Positions 29,312 through 38,589 of a stretch of 64,000 nucleotides of DNA are shown here, piece by piece. Made by a program: the position numbers and the translations under genes. The DNA lies in contig NZ_JAKQZH010000001.1 in assembly GCF_022343555.1 (NCBI RefSeq), forward strand, positions 1 to 64,000. The letters are read 5' to 3'. Within the stretch, counting starts at the first letter, position 1, and each line of letters starts with the position of its first letter. Origin of the DNA: Marinobacter sp. C7 (GTDB lineage Bacteria; Pseudomonadota; Gammaproteobacteria; Pseudomonadales; Oleiphilaceae). The notes beneath the pieces are model-generated. The model made no database searches. It had not been told where the DNA came from and worked only from the letters and a program-made list of their open reading frames with translations.

Positions 29312-29629
29312 ATGGCTGAATCCTCCCGAGACGACATCAAGGCCAAACTGAACCTCGAAACCTCCCGCATCAACTGGCACGAGCTCCAGACCTACTATGC
29401 CCGGGGTCAGGTTGTGCGTGTCGCGCCGGAACTGGACTTGCTGGAGGTTGCCGCCGAGTTGACCGCCGATAACAAGGCGCAGTTCGAACAATGGATGGAA
29501 AGAGGGCAGGTAGGCGAGGTGGCCCCCGACGTTGCCCGCACCTGGTACGACCGTAATGCTGAGCTCTGGGCCGTTGTAGTGGCGCCCTGGGTGCTGGTGC
29601 AGGACCGTTCGGGCCACGTACTGCACTGA
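29312..29629 (+). CDS. DUF2288-family protein
   Basis: 105 residues, soluble and acidic. The DUF2288 pattern is clear: KLNLETSRINWHELQTYYAR, GQVVRVAPELDLLEVA, and the C-terminal WYDRNAELWAVVVAPWVLVQ. Members are small cytosolic proteins of unknown function. ATG 29312 follows GAAGACAAGG. The gene lies between acnA (repeat array B in the gap) and lysO; I see no reason to link it functionally to either. Confidence 0.9.
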   Translation: MAESSRDDIKAKLNLETSRINWHELQTYYARGQVVRVAPELDLLEVAAELTADNKAQFEQWMERGQVGEVAPDVARTWYDRNAELWAVVVAPWVLVQDRSGHVLH

Positions 29630-29698
29630 GCCCGACTTTTCCCGCCATCCCGGCGTCCTGTCCGGGGCGCTTTCCCGATATTCCAGCCTGAGGACACC

Positions 29699-30607
29699 AT
29701 GTTCACCGGAGCCTTGCTGATACTGGCACCGCTATTTCTCGGATTTGCCATTCGCCTCACCAACCGCCGGGTCATGACGGTCATTCATTACACCGTCGAG
29801 ACCCTGGTGTATTTCATCCTCGCGTTATTGGGCCTGGGGCTGGGTCAGATGGAGGGGCTGGCGGCCCAATTGGCCAACATGGCGCTGCAGGTCATGGCCC
29901 TTGTGGTCGTGCTGTTCCTGGCGAATATGGTCGGCCTGTGGCTGTGTCACCGTTGGCAGCCGATGCAGGTTGAGCGTGATGACAGCGAAGGGCGGCCAGG
30001 TTATCGGCGGCTGTTCCTGGCTGGGCTGAAGCCGCTGGTGGCGGTGCTCGCGGGACTGCTTGCCGGTTATTTCCTGTTGCCGGCCCTGCCCATGACCGAC
30101 CAGGTCGCCACCTGGGCATTGATGTTCCTGTTGCTGCTGATCGGCCTCCAGTTGCGCAATGCCGGATTGTCGCTGCACAGGCTGCTGATGAACCGGCAGG
30201 GGCTGGGCATGGCACTGTCGGTCATGGTCAGCTCTCTGGTCGCCGGCCTGATGCTGATACCGGTGCTCGGGCTTCCCTGGCACGACGTGCTGGCCATGGC
30301 GTCGGGATTTGGCTGGTATTCCCTGTCCGGCATTGTCATCGGTGATGCCCTTGGGCCTGCCTGGGGCGGTGTGGCTTTTCTCAACGACGTGCTTCGGGAG
30401 ATCATCGCCCTGGCGATCATACCCCTGCTGATTGCTACCCGTCCCGCGATGGCCATCGGTTACGGGGGCGCAACCGCGATGGATTTCACCCTGCCGGTGA
30501 TTCGAAGCAGCGGTGGTCTGGCGTGCGTGCCAGTGGCCATTGCTTCAGGGTTTCTGCTTTCATTCCTGTCACCTGTGCTGATGGGCGTGTTCCTCTCCCT
30601 TGGTTAG
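29699..30607 (+). CDS. lysO: Lysine exporter LysO family protein
   Basis: 302 residues, about eight to ten membrane helices, matching E. coli LysO/YbjE in length (299). The family exports L-lysine and its toxic analogue thialysine. Visible: an N-terminal Lys_export segment (MFTGALLILAPLFLGFAIRL), the central MTDQVATWALMFLLLLIGLQ with the conserved G-x2-L region, and SGFGWYSLSGIVIGDALGP and GGATAMDFTLPVI near the end, typical of the DUF340 half. GAGGACACC precedes ATG 29699. In E. coli the gene is ArgP-controlled; no site is visible here. Confidence 0.88.
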   Translation: MFTGALLILAPLFLGFAIRLTNRRVMTVIHYTVETLVYFILALLGLGLGQMEGLAAQLANMALQVMALVVVLFLANMVGLWLCHRWQPMQVERDDSEGRPGYRRLFLAGLKPLVAVLAGLLAGYFLLPALPMTDQVATWALMFLLLLIGLQLRNAGLSLHRLLMNRQGLGMALSVMVSSLVAGLMLIPVLGLPWHDVLAMASGFGWYSLSGIVIGDALGPAWGGVAFLNDVLREIIALAIIPLLIATRPAMAIGYGGATAMDFTLPVIRSSGGLACVPVAIASGFLLSFLSPVLMGVFLSLG

Positions 30608-30714
30608 GTGTCCCGCCAGACAACAATCAGAGTTTTACCGTGTTTATGGAAGCGATTAAGATAAAAACCTCCCATAATATGAAAAAAACGTAACCTTCTG
30701 GTTCGGAGTCGCTG

Positions 30715-31674
30715 ATGCACCGCCGCCGCTTTCTTGGAGCTTCTCTGGCAGCCGGTTTTGCCGCCCTGGGGCTCAGTGGCTGTGATGCTGGCCGTCCGTT
30801 ACGGTTCGGGATTCATCCCTGGATTGGCTACGAGCCACTCTACCTTGCCGAGGAGTTCGGCTGGTTGCCCTCTTCAGTGACCCTCCAAAAGGGGCAGTCG
30901 GCACTGGACTCCATGGAACTTCTGAGTTCAGGTGCCATTGATGGTGCCGCCCTGACCCTCGATGAAGCGATACGGGTACACGTCGACGGCACGGAACTGC
31001 TGGTGGTCGGGGTGACGAATGTGTCCGTTGGCGCTGATGTGCTGGTGGTGAAAAAGGACATTGAAACCCTTGATGCGCTGCGAGGGCGTCGGATCGGGGC
31101 AGAAATGTCGAGCGTTTCCGGTATCCTGTTGCTGAATCTCCTGGCCACAGCCGGAATTGAGAGGGGGGAGGTCACGATCGTTGATTTGCCGATGGATGAG
31201 CACGTGGCGGCCTGGAAGCAGGGGGATCTGGATGCAGTCGCCTGTTATGAGCCGACAGCGTCAGCCATGGTAGGCCTAGGCGGGGTGCGACTGTTCGATA
31301 GCAGTCAGTTACCCGAGACAATCTTTGACGTACTGGTGGTGACGCGGAAATTCGCAGCCCTCGGTCAGGGTTCTGTTCGGGACCTGCTGGAGGCCCATTT
31401 CGCAGGCCTCCGGCACCTGGTGCGAAACCAGGCGGACTCGATCTACCGGGTCGCTACCCGCCAGGGAACCTCCCCGGCGGCCGTCAGATCCGCACTGGCT
31501 TCGGTGATGTTGCCGGATCTGGCTTCCAATCAGCGATATCTGGCAGAAAACGGCCGGATCGAGCGGGTCGCGCGGGATCTTTCCCGAATGCTGGAACGGG
31601 AGGGCCTGATCCCTCGGGCGCTGGAGGTGGATCGATTCTGCGACAGTGAATTCCTGCCCAGGAGTGTGGCGTGA
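30715..31674 (+). CDS. Tat-type lipoprotein, NMT1/SsuA-like solute-binding protein
   Basis: 319 residues. The N-terminus has a twin-arginine motif HRRRFLGAS followed by a lipobox LSGC, so it is probably Tat-exported and lipid-anchored. The body is an NMT1/THI5/SsuA-type periplasmic binding fold (LRFGIHPWIGYEPLYLAEEF; ALTLDEAIRVHVDG; GVTNVSVGADVLVVKKDIE). No permease or ATPase gene is nearby. Its stop overlaps the start of the diguanylate cyclase gene by 4 bases (GTGA), so the two are translationally coupled. I infer that it supplies ligand information to the cyclase rather than feeding a transporter. The ligand is unknown. Confidence 0.85.
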   Translation: MHRRRFLGASLAAGFAALGLSGCDAGRPLRFGIHPWIGYEPLYLAEEFGWLPSSVTLQKGQSALDSMELLSSGAIDGAALTLDEAIRVHVDGTELLVVGVTNVSVGADVLVVKKDIETLDALRGRRIGAEMSSVSGILLLNLLATAGIERGEVTIVDLPMDEHVAAWKQGDLDAVACYEPTASAMVGLGGVRLFDSSQLPETIFDVLVVTRKFAALGQGSVRDLLEAHFAGLRHLVRNQADSIYRVATRQGTSPAAVRSALASVMLPDLASNQRYLAENGRIERVARDLSRMLEREGLIPRALEVDRFCDSEFLPRSVA

Positions 31675-33950
31675 AGCGGTGGCTTATCGCGAGCCTGGCC
31701 TTTGCCCTTCTGGTCCTGGCGTTACCCGGAGCGACGCTGGCTCAGGGTTCTCAGGAAGTGCGGTTTGGGATTTACGCCTATCGCCCGGCTCCCATTATGT
31801 ACGAGCGATACCAGCCACTGGCCGATTATCTGACTGGCAGGATCGGCATCCCGGTGAAACTGCAAGTGCTCGACCAGGAACAGATGCGCAAGGCCCTGGC
31901 CTCGAACCAGCTGGATTTCTTTCTCACCAACCCTAGCCAGTTTCTGGTGATCCGCAGTGAGCGCAGTCTGACCGGCGTACTCGCAACCCTGGTTCGCAGG
32001 TATGGGGAGGCTGAAACGGCAAGTCTTGGCGGGGTGATCTTCACCTCCGCAGACCGGGACGAGATCGCCAGCCTCGCGGATGTTCATGGCAAGACTGTGG
32101 CTTCGCCGGGGCGTCATTTCCTGGGCGGATTCCAGGCGCAGGCACTGGAACTGAAAGAGGCCGGCGTTGATGTCTTCAGGGACAATCGGATAAAGCTGGT
32201 TCGCAGTCACGACCGGGTAATACGGTCGGTGCTCGCCGGGGCTGCAGAGGTTGGTTTTGTCAGGACCGGCATTCTTGAGGAACTGGCCGAGGGTGATGGG
32301 TCGCTGTTGAGCCGGATAAAAATCCTCAATCGTCAGAACCTTATCGGCTTTCCCTACGTTGTCTCGACCCGCCTGTATCCGGAATGGCCGGTCGCGGCCT
32401 TGCCCCATGTGGACAGCGATATTGTCCGTCGGGTGGCATCGGCCCTGTTCGCCATCGAGAGTGAGTTCCCGGCAGCGCGCAGTGCCGGTATTGCCGGCTT
32501 CGCGCCACCGGCGGATTACCAGTCCGTTGAATACCTGGCCCGGGAGCTCCGGGTTGAGCCCTACGACCAGCTGCCGAGTCTGAGCTGGTCGGAGCTGGTT
32601 CGTCAGTACTGGGGGTGGTTGAGCGCGATCCTGGTCCTTTTGCTGCTGTTGACCGGTGCCATGCTCTGGCTGGGACGAAAAAAACGGGAGCTGGCCGTGG
32701 AGCAACAACGGCTTCGGCGGCTGATCCAGAGCTGGCCCCAGCCCATGCTGATGCTGCGCAACGGCGCCTTTGTGGACAGCAATCGTGCTGCCCTGGAGTT
32801 GCTGGGGTTTGCGGTTCCCCAATCGCTCCTGGGCAAGGATATCGCGACATTTTCGCCGCAGACACAGCCGGATGGGTCTATTTCACGGCAGAAAATGCAA
32901 AGACTGCTGGGGCAGGTGCGCGCGGGAGAGGTGGTGCAGGTCGAATGGGCTTTCCTGCGCTCCGACGGTTCGCAGATCTGGGTGGATATGTCGCTTGCTC
33001 CGGTCCGTGAAAAAGACGATTCACAACCCTGGGTGTTGTGTTCCTGGTACGACATCACCCGGCGCAAGGAGGCGGAGCAGCACCTCCGCCTGGCTGCCAG
33101 TGTGTTTGATCATGCCCGGGAAGCCATTTTCATTACCGATCTCCATGGCCTGGTCATCGATGTCAACGATGCGTACGTGGAGATTACCGGTCGGAGCCGG
33201 GCCAGTGCGATCGGTGGTCTGCCACCGTTGCCCCTGGAAGAGGGTCCCGGAGTGTTCTCCGGCGCCCGTAAAAACGGCTTCTGGTCCGGGGAGTTTGTCA
33301 GCAAGCGCGCCAATGGTGAGCCCTTCAACATGGCGCTGACGCTCAGTGGCGTTCGGGATGAACATGATGCGATCAGCCATTTCATGGGCATCTTTTCCGA
33401 CATCACCCGGCTCAAGCTCCAGGAGCGGGAGCTTCGCACCATGGCGCATTATGACGCGCTGACTCACCTGCCGAACCGTGTCCTGTTCACGGACCGGATG
33501 CAGCAGGTCATGGCCCAGGCCCGGCGCCAGGAGCAACTGCTGGCCGTGGTCTACATTGACCTCGACCAGTTCAAACCGGTTAACGATGCCTATGGCCACA
33601 AGGCCGGTGACGAGCTTTTGGTTGAAGTGGCTGCTCGCATGCGGGCCGAGTTGAGGGAAGAAGATACGCTGGCCCGCCTTGGCGGGGACGAATTTGCGGC
33701 GCTGGTCGTAAATATCGAAAAACCCGAGGTGTTGGAAAGTCTGCTCACCCGGCTGCTGCATGCCGTCGCGTTGCCGGTTCGGGTGGCGGGGCGTCTGGTA
33801 AAGGTCTCTGCGAGTATTGGTTACACCCTCTACCCGCAGGCTGAGGAGCTGGACGGTGACCAGCTACTGCGCCAGGCCGATCAGGCCATGTACAAGGCCA
33901 AACAGCAGGGGCGCAACCGTTACTGCGGGTTCGGCAGCGCGGACTCCTGA
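31671..33950 (+). CDS. Membrane diguanylate cyclase with PhnD-like sensor, two PAS domains and GGDEF
   Basis: 759 residues. Signal peptide ~1-24; periplasmic PhnD-like binding domain ~28-285 (VRFGIYAYRPAPIMYERYQP; FFLTNPSQFLVIRSE); one membrane helix ~314-335; PAS ~350-460 and PAS ~475-590 (VFDHAREAIFITD); GGDEF domain ~595-755. The active site LGGDEF lies at ~670-675 with substrate motifs DLDQFKPVND and YGHKAGDELL. RxxD (REED), five residues before GGDEF, is the c-di-GMP inhibitory I-site. It makes c-di-GMP in response to a periplasmic ligand. GTG 31671 has GGAG six bases upstream. The last 31 bases overlap the convergent Na/Pi cotransporter gene. Confidence 0.93.
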   Translation: MKRWLIASLAFALLVLALPGATLAQGSQEVRFGIYAYRPAPIMYERYQPLADYLTGRIGIPVKLQVLDQEQMRKALASNQLDFFLTNPSQFLVIRSERSLTGVLATLVRRYGEAETASLGGVIFTSADRDEIASLADVHGKTVASPGRHFLGGFQAQALELKEAGVDVFRDNRIKLVRSHDRVIRSVLAGAAEVGFVRTGILEELAEGDGSLLSRIKILNRQNLIGFPYVVSTRLYPEWPVAALPHVDSDIVRRVASALFAIESEFPAARSAGIAGFAPPADYQSVEYLARELRVEPYDQLPSLSWSELVRQYWGWLSAILVLLLLLTGAMLWLGRKKRELAVEQQRLRRLIQSWPQPMLMLRNGAFVDSNRAALELLGFAVPQSLLGKDIATFSPQTQPDGSISRQKMQRLLGQVRAGEVVQVEWAFLRSDGSQIWVDMSLAPVREKDDSQPWVLCSWYDITRRKEAEQHLRLAASVFDHAREAIFITDLHGLVIDVNDAYVEITGRSRASAIGGLPPLPLEEGPGVFSGARKNGFWSGEFVSKRANGEPFNMALTLSGVRDEHDAISHFMGIFSDITRLKLQERELRTMAHYDALTHLPNRVLFTDRMQQVMAQARRQEQLLAVVYIDLDQFKPVNDAYGHKAGDELLVEVAARMRAELREEDTLARLGGDEFAALVVNIEKPEVLESLLTRLLHAVALPVRVAGRLVKVSASIGYTLYPQAEELDGDQLLRQADQAMYKAKQQGRNRYCGFGSADS

Positions 33951-35533
33951 CCCCGGGCCAGGTACTGTGAAACAGGCTGCCAGGCGAGCGCCTTGTTCCA
34001 CTGATCAACCAGGCGCCGGATCGAGCTGAGGGTGTCCAGGGTCTGCTCGCCGTCCGTGGTGGCGAGCTCACGACGGACAATCATGGCCAGCAATTCCGAT
34101 TTGAGCTGATGGTAGATGGCCTCCGCTTCATCCAGAGTGGCGGGGACAGGCTCATCGGCCGAGATAAGGGTCCTCAGGCTGCCGGTGTACCTTTCCAGTA
34201 ACTCAGACAGGCGGGCCATTTGCTGCTGTTCCTGGGCCGCTCTCAGCTTCAGCAGTTCCGCTGCCAGATCGGTGGCTTCCATCAGATACCGGCACGTGCG
34301 GATGCTCAGGGTCAGGGAATCCACCGTCGAGGGATGCATCTTTTCGGCCCGGACTCTCGAGACGTAATCGACGATGGCCGTGTTCAGGCTCCGGCAGGCG
34401 TCCGCCTTGGGCTGGATCTGGGCCGGCTTCAGGTCTTCCCGGTCCAGACAGACCCTGAGCAATCCCCGGATCAGGCCAATCAGGCGTTTCATCTCCGCAT
34501 CCACGGCAGCGACCGCCAGTTCCGGCGTGGCCACCAGGGTGTTGTCCAGGTGGCGGGGCTCGGCGTTATCCTCTTCCTTGCTTCGGAACAGCCGTCCCAG
34601 GAAGCGTGCAAAGTGGGGCGTGAACGGCAGCATCAGCAGTGCCCCGAGGACATTGAACAGCGTGTGGAACAGGGCCAGTGATACGGCGACGTTGGCATCC
34701 AGTTCAAGCCAGCGGGCCATCAGGGCCACGATCCAGAGCATGACCGGCAGGATAAGCAGGGCGAGGACCCCGGTTGCTGCATTGAAAAGAATGTGACCAA
34801 TGGCCAGGCGTCGGGCATTGGCGGTGGCCTTGAGGGCAGACAGGGCGGCGGTGGAGGTGGAGCCCAGGTTGGCGCCGATCACTGCGGCAGCGGCGCTGTT
34901 CAACGGGATCAGGCCACCGGCGGCCGCAGTGAGGACAATGGCCAGGGCCGCACTGGAGGACTGGGTCAGTACCGTGGCCAGAAAGCCGGTCAGGATGAAC
35001 ATCGGCAATCCATAACCCGTCTCGATCAGGGTCTGGCTGTCGATTCCCACGGTCAGTGATTCCAGTGATGTTTTCAGGATCGACAGGCCCAGGAAAAACA
35101 GGGCAAAGCCGGCCAATGCCTGGCCCAGGGCCTCGCTACGGGTGTTATTGGTGGCCAGCTTGAGTCCCATGCCGAGGGCCAGCAGGGGCAGCGCAAAGGC
35201 CTCGATATTGAAACCGAAGCCCACCAGGCTCACCAGCCAGGCGGTCATGGTGGTGCCAATATTCGACCCGAAGATCACCCCCAGGGACTGGGAGAGCCCA
35301 AGCAGGCCCGCGTTCACGAAGCCAATGGTGGCGACCGTAACGGCACCGGAGGACTGCACGACACCGGTGATCAGAAAACCCGCCGCAAGACCCCGGAGGG
35401 GTGTCCTGGTCCAGCTTCCCAGCAGGTGGCGAAGGTGACGTCCGGCGGCATTCTTCAAGCCATCGGTCATCATCTCCATGGCCAGCAGGAAAAGCGCCAG
35501 TCCGCCGAGAATCTGGAACAGGGTTGTGGTCAT
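33920..35533 (-). CDS. Na+/phosphate cotransporter family protein with PhoU-like C-terminus
   Basis: 537 residues. The N-terminal ~310 residues contain two repeated Na/Pi cotransporter units with the QSSGAVTVATIGFVNAG and QSSSAALAIVLTAAAG motifs (the QSS signature). The C-terminal ~200 residues are helical and PhoU-like (LIGLIRGLLRVCLDREDLKP; RTCRYLMEATDLAAELLKL). It imports phosphate with sodium at the inner membrane. Its start overlaps the TatD-family stop by 4 bases, so the two form an operon. The end overlaps the convergent cyclase gene by 31 bases. Confidence 0.9.
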   Translation of the reverse strand: MTTTLFQILGGLALFLLAMEMMTDGLKNAAGRHLRHLLGSWTRTPLRGLAAGFLITGVVQSSGAVTVATIGFVNAGLLGLSQSLGVIFGSNIGTTMTAWLVSLVGFGFNIEAFALPLLALGMGLKLATNNTRSEALGQALAGFALFFLGLSILKTSLESLTVGIDSQTLIETGYGLPMFILTGFLATVLTQSSSAALAIVLTAAAGGLIPLNSAAAAVIGANLGSTSTAALSALKATANARRLAIGHILFNAATGVLALLILPVMLWIVALMARWLELDANVAVSLALFHTLFNVLGALLMLPFTPHFARFLGRLFRSKEEDNAEPRHLDNTLVATPELAVAAVDAEMKRLIGLIRGLLRVCLDREDLKPAQIQPKADACRSLNTAIVDYVSRVRAEKMHPSTVDSLTLSIRTCRYLMEATDLAAELLKLRAAQEQQQMARLSELLERYTGSLRTLISADEPVPATLDEAEAIYHQLKSELLAMIVRRELATTDGEQTLDTLSSIRRLVDQWNKALAWQPVSQYLARGQESALPNPQ

Positions 35534-36339
35534 TGCTCGGGGAAGAAGGTCCTGAGGCTGTTGATGTAGGTTTGCGCCAGCACCTGATCCAGCGGCAACT
35601 CCTTCACCTCAGCGATCTTCTCGGCCACAAAGGGCAAATAGAACGGCGCATTTTCCCGGCCACGGTAGGGGACCGGAGTCAGGAACGGAGCGTCGGTTTC
35701 CAGCAGGATCTGCCCAATGGGCGCCATGCGTACGATATCGCGCACGTTCTCTGCCTTGTTGAAGGTTGTGATGCCGTTGAAGCCCAGGCACCAACCCTGA
35801 TCGAGGGCATAGCGGGCAAGGCCCGGTCCGGAGGTGAAGCTGTGGATCACGCCGCGGCGCGCCAGGGTGTTCTCGAATTCCTTGAGGATGGTGATGGTGT
35901 CCTCATCGGCGTCACGGCTGTGGATGACCACGGGGCGGTCGGTATCACAGGCGATCTGAAGCTGACGGCGGAAGACGTCTCGTTGTATGTCCCGGTCGGC
36001 GTTGTCGTAGAAGTAGTCCAGACCGATTTCACCCACCGCCACGATCTTGTCGTCAGTAGCGTGGGCACGAATTTCCTCTTCCACCCCATCGGTATAGGTT
36101 TCTGCCTCGTGCGGGTGGATGCCCTGGGTACCATAGACCCAGGGTGCGACCTGGCTCAGTTCCCGGACCGTCGACAGGTTCTCTGGTGACACCGCGATGG
36201 TGATCACGCGTTCAATGTTCACCTTCTGGCTCTGCTCCAGGGTTTCCGCCAGGGGACGATCCTTGAGGTAATCCAGGTGGCAGTGGGTTTCGATGATCGG
36301 ATGATCGAAAACCGGAATCTCGCGACGTTTCTTGCTCAT
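35530..36339 (-). CDS. TatD-family metal-dependent hydrolase (deoxyribonuclease-like)
   Basis: 269 residues, a TIM-barrel metallohydrolase of the TatD family; E. coli TatD has 3'-5' exonuclease activity. Metal ligands visible: IETHCHLDYL near the N-terminus, VAVGEIGLDYFYD, VVIHSRDADEDT, VIHSFTSGPG and LLETDAPFLTP. ATG 36339 gives the normal N-terminus just before the HCHLD motif; a TTG at 36363 adds eight residues. The upstream GGAG is 13 bases away, so initiation may be weak. It precedes the phosphate cotransporter gene in one operon. Confidence 0.9.
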   Translation of the reverse strand: MSKKRREIPVFDHPIIETHCHLDYLKDRPLAETLEQSQKVNIERVITIAVSPENLSTVRELSQVAPWVYGTQGIHPHEAETYTDGVEEEIRAHATDDKIVAVGEIGLDYFYDNADRDIQRDVFRRQLQIACDTDRPVVIHSRDADEDTITILKEFENTLARRGVIHSFTSGPGLARYALDQGWCLGFNGITTFNKAENVRDIVRMAPIGQILLETDAPFLTPVPYRGRENAPFYLPFVAEKIAEVKELPLDQVLAQTYINSLRTFFPEQ

Positions 36340-36462
36340 TGCGTTGACTGAACTCCATCGCAACCTTGAATCTGGCTGCTATTCTGGGAACTTGATCCCG
36401 CAAGTTTACCAGTTTGTGCGATTGTTAACCTGTTTCGGACTCTGACTATTGGGAAGGATGTT

Positions 36463-37293
36463 ATGGAGGTATCGGCATTCGCCAGGTCCTGGTGCTTTGG
36501 CCCCGACAAGCCCCGGTTCGGGGACTACCTCACCAGGCTGAAGGATGGAGACTCGGTGCCTGCACTGGAAACCAGTCTGGAGGAGATCGGTGAGTACCAG
36601 CGTCGGCTCTGGGCCAACCGGAAGCGGGCGCTGTTGCTGGTGGTCCATGGCCCGGACACCAGCGGCAAGGACAGCCTGATCCGGACACTGGCGACCTACG
36701 CCGACCCCGCGGGCTTTCACGCCTGGTCGTTCAGTCGCCCGCAGGGCCCTGAGGTGCGCCACGACTTCCTCTGGCGGGTCACGCCCTACCTGCCGGGACT
36801 GGGTGAAATGGTCGCCTTCAACCGCAGCCATCACGAGGCAGTGATCGCGGAACGGGTCTGGCCGGTCCACGCCCCGGAGAGCTATCACTGGGCGAACCGT
36901 TATCAGTCGATCTGCAATTTCGAACGTCACCTCGTTCAGGAAGGGACAACCATTCTGAAAGTCTGGCTGAACCTGTCCGAAGATGAGCATCGGCGGCGCC
37001 TGCTCAAGCGCCTGGACAAGCCCCGCAAGCGCTGGAAATTCGATAAATCCGATATTGATGGCTGGGCCAGGCGGGCGGATTATGAGGCTTTTGCTGAACA
37101 GGCAGTAGCGGCCACCCACACCCGGGATGCACCCTGGTTTGTAGTCCCCGGGGACAGTAAACCCCACGCCCGGGCGGTTGTGGCCGCGATACTGGCGGAG
37201 CAGCTCCGGCACCTGGCTCCGGACTATCCGGCAGAAGACGAAAAGGTGCTGGCAGAGTACAGGCGCCTGTTGGCGCGTAATGGAGTCAGTTAA
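36463..37293 (+). CDS. PPK2-family polyphosphate:nucleotide phosphotransferase
   Basis: 276 residues, a single PPK2 domain. The family phosphorylates nucleoside mono- or diphosphates with polyphosphate. Visible: Walker A VHGPDTSGKDSL (~60-72; usual form GxDxxGKdG/GG), lid FSRPQGPEVRHDFLWRV, FNRSHHEAVI, and NFERHLVQEGTTILKVWLNL with KRWKFDKSDIDGW. The Pro/Thr at the P-loop and HH in place of YY in FNRSYYE mark a divergent member. GGAAGG precedes ATG 36463. It is divergent from the TatD-Na/Pi operon, a suggestive phosphate context, and is followed by dadA 23 bases later. Confidence 0.88.
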   Translation: MEVSAFARSWCFGPDKPRFGDYLTRLKDGDSVPALETSLEEIGEYQRRLWANRKRALLLVVHGPDTSGKDSLIRTLATYADPAGFHAWSFSRPQGPEVRHDFLWRVTPYLPGLGEMVAFNRSHHEAVIAERVWPVHAPESYHWANRYQSICNFERHLVQEGTTILKVWLNLSEDEHRRRLLKRLDKPRKRWKFDKSDIDGWARRADYEAFAEQAVAATHTRDAPWFVVPGDSKPHARAVVAAILAEQLRHLAPDYPAEDEKVLAEYRRLLARNGVS

Positions 37294-37316
37294 AGCAACG
37301 GGACGCGGAGGCGTGC

Positions 37317-38588
37317 ATGCACATTGTAGTGGTTGGCGGTGGTGTCGTCGGGGTGACGACGGCGTGGGAACTGAATCGTCGGGGGCATCAGGTAACCGTG
37401 GTGGAGCGCCACGATATTGCGGGCAACGAAACCAGCAAGGGTAACGCCGCCCAGCGGTCCTACGGTGTGGTCTATCCGTGGGCAGATCCGGCGATGGTGT
37501 TCAAGGCATTGCCCTGGCTGTTCAAGCAGGATGGTCCCCTGAAGCTGCAACTGCCGCCTTCGGTGGAAGCGGTGAAATTCATGTTTGCTACCCTCCGGTA
37601 CGCCTGGTCACCGGGCCTGTTTGGCCTGAACCGCCGTGCCATGCTGCGTCTGGGGATTCACAGTCGGGAACGATTTCTGAAGCTCGAGGAGGAGCTGGAG
37701 CTCAGCTTCGACGGTGATCACAAAGGGCTTCTGCATCTGGCCAGTACGCCGGAAGCACTGGAGAGCTATCACGCTGTGCATGACCTGCTGAACGAACTCG
37801 GCATCCCGTCGAGCCTCCTGAGTCCGGAACAGGTTCGGGAGGTGGAGCCGGGACTGGTTGGCGGTGGTCCGCTGTACGGGGCACTCCGTTACGATACCGA
37901 CGGCACCGGTGACTGCCATCTGTTTTCCCGGGCCCTGGCCGGCGCCTGTGAGGAGCGGGGGGTGACGTTCCGCTATGGTGTTGAAGTGGATAACCTGATC
38001 GCTGATGAACACCGGGTCGATGCGCTTGCCCTGCGCAACGCCGACGGTGAGCGCGAAATCCTCAAGGCGGACGCGTTTGTCATCAGTGCTGGCTGCTGGT
38101 CAGCGGGGCTGGTGCGCCCCCTCGGCCTGGATTTGCCCATCTACCCGATCAAGGGCTACAGCATTACCGTGCCTTTGAAGAATCCGGAGCATGCCCCTGT
38201 CAGCACCATCCACGATGACAACTACAAGGTTGTCTCCACCCGGCTGGGCGATCGCTTGCGGGCAACGGGATTCGTGGAGCTGGCGGATTTCAATCGGGAC
38301 ATTCCGGAGGCACGCATCGCCACGATCCGGAAGTCGGTGGAATCCCGCTATCCCGGCTGCGCCGACCTGGAGGCGGCCGAGACCTGGACCGGGTTCCGCC
38401 CGATGACCCCGGACGGGCCGGCCATCATCGGACGGGGGCCGAGAGAGAACCTTTACCTGAACACCGGCCATGGCACCTTTGGCTGGACCCTGTCCGCCGG
38501 CAGCGCCGACGCCATTGCCCGGGTGATCGACAATGAGGCCCCGCCAGTGAATCTGGATGCCTTCCGCCCCGGGCGTTTCCAGGAGTAG
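37317..38588 (+). CDS. dadA: D-amino acid dehydrogenase
   Basis: 423 residues, near the E. coli DadA length (432). A membrane-associated FAD enzyme, it oxidises D-amino acids such as D-alanine to 2-oxo acids and ammonia. Visible: the dinucleotide fold IVVVGGGVVGVTTAWELNRR, substrate/FAD segment NAAQRSYGVVYPWADPAM, GCWSAGLVRPLGLDLPIYPI and the C-terminal GHGTFGWTLSAGSADAIA. No alanine racemase gene (dadX) follows, unlike in enterobacteria and Pseudomonas. The stop is one base from that of the convergent methyltransferase gene. Confidence 0.92.
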   Translation: MHIVVVGGGVVGVTTAWELNRRGHQVTVVERHDIAGNETSKGNAAQRSYGVVYPWADPAMVFKALPWLFKQDGPLKLQLPPSVEAVKFMFATLRYAWSPGLFGLNRRAMLRLGIHSRERFLKLEEELELSFDGDHKGLLHLASTPEALESYHAVHDLLNELGIPSSLLSPEQVREVEPGLVGGGPLYGALRYDTDGTGDCHLFSRALAGACEERGVTFRYGVEVDNLIADEHRVDALALRNADGEREILKADAFVISAGCWSAGLVRPLGLDLPIYPIKGYSITVPLKNPEHAPVSTIHDDNYKVVSTRLGDRLRATGFVELADFNRDIPEARIATIRKSVESRYPGCADLEAAETWTGFRPMTPDGPAIIGRGPRENLYLNTGHGTFGWTLSAGSADAIARVIDNEAPPVNLDAFRPGRFQE

Positions 38589-38589
38589 G

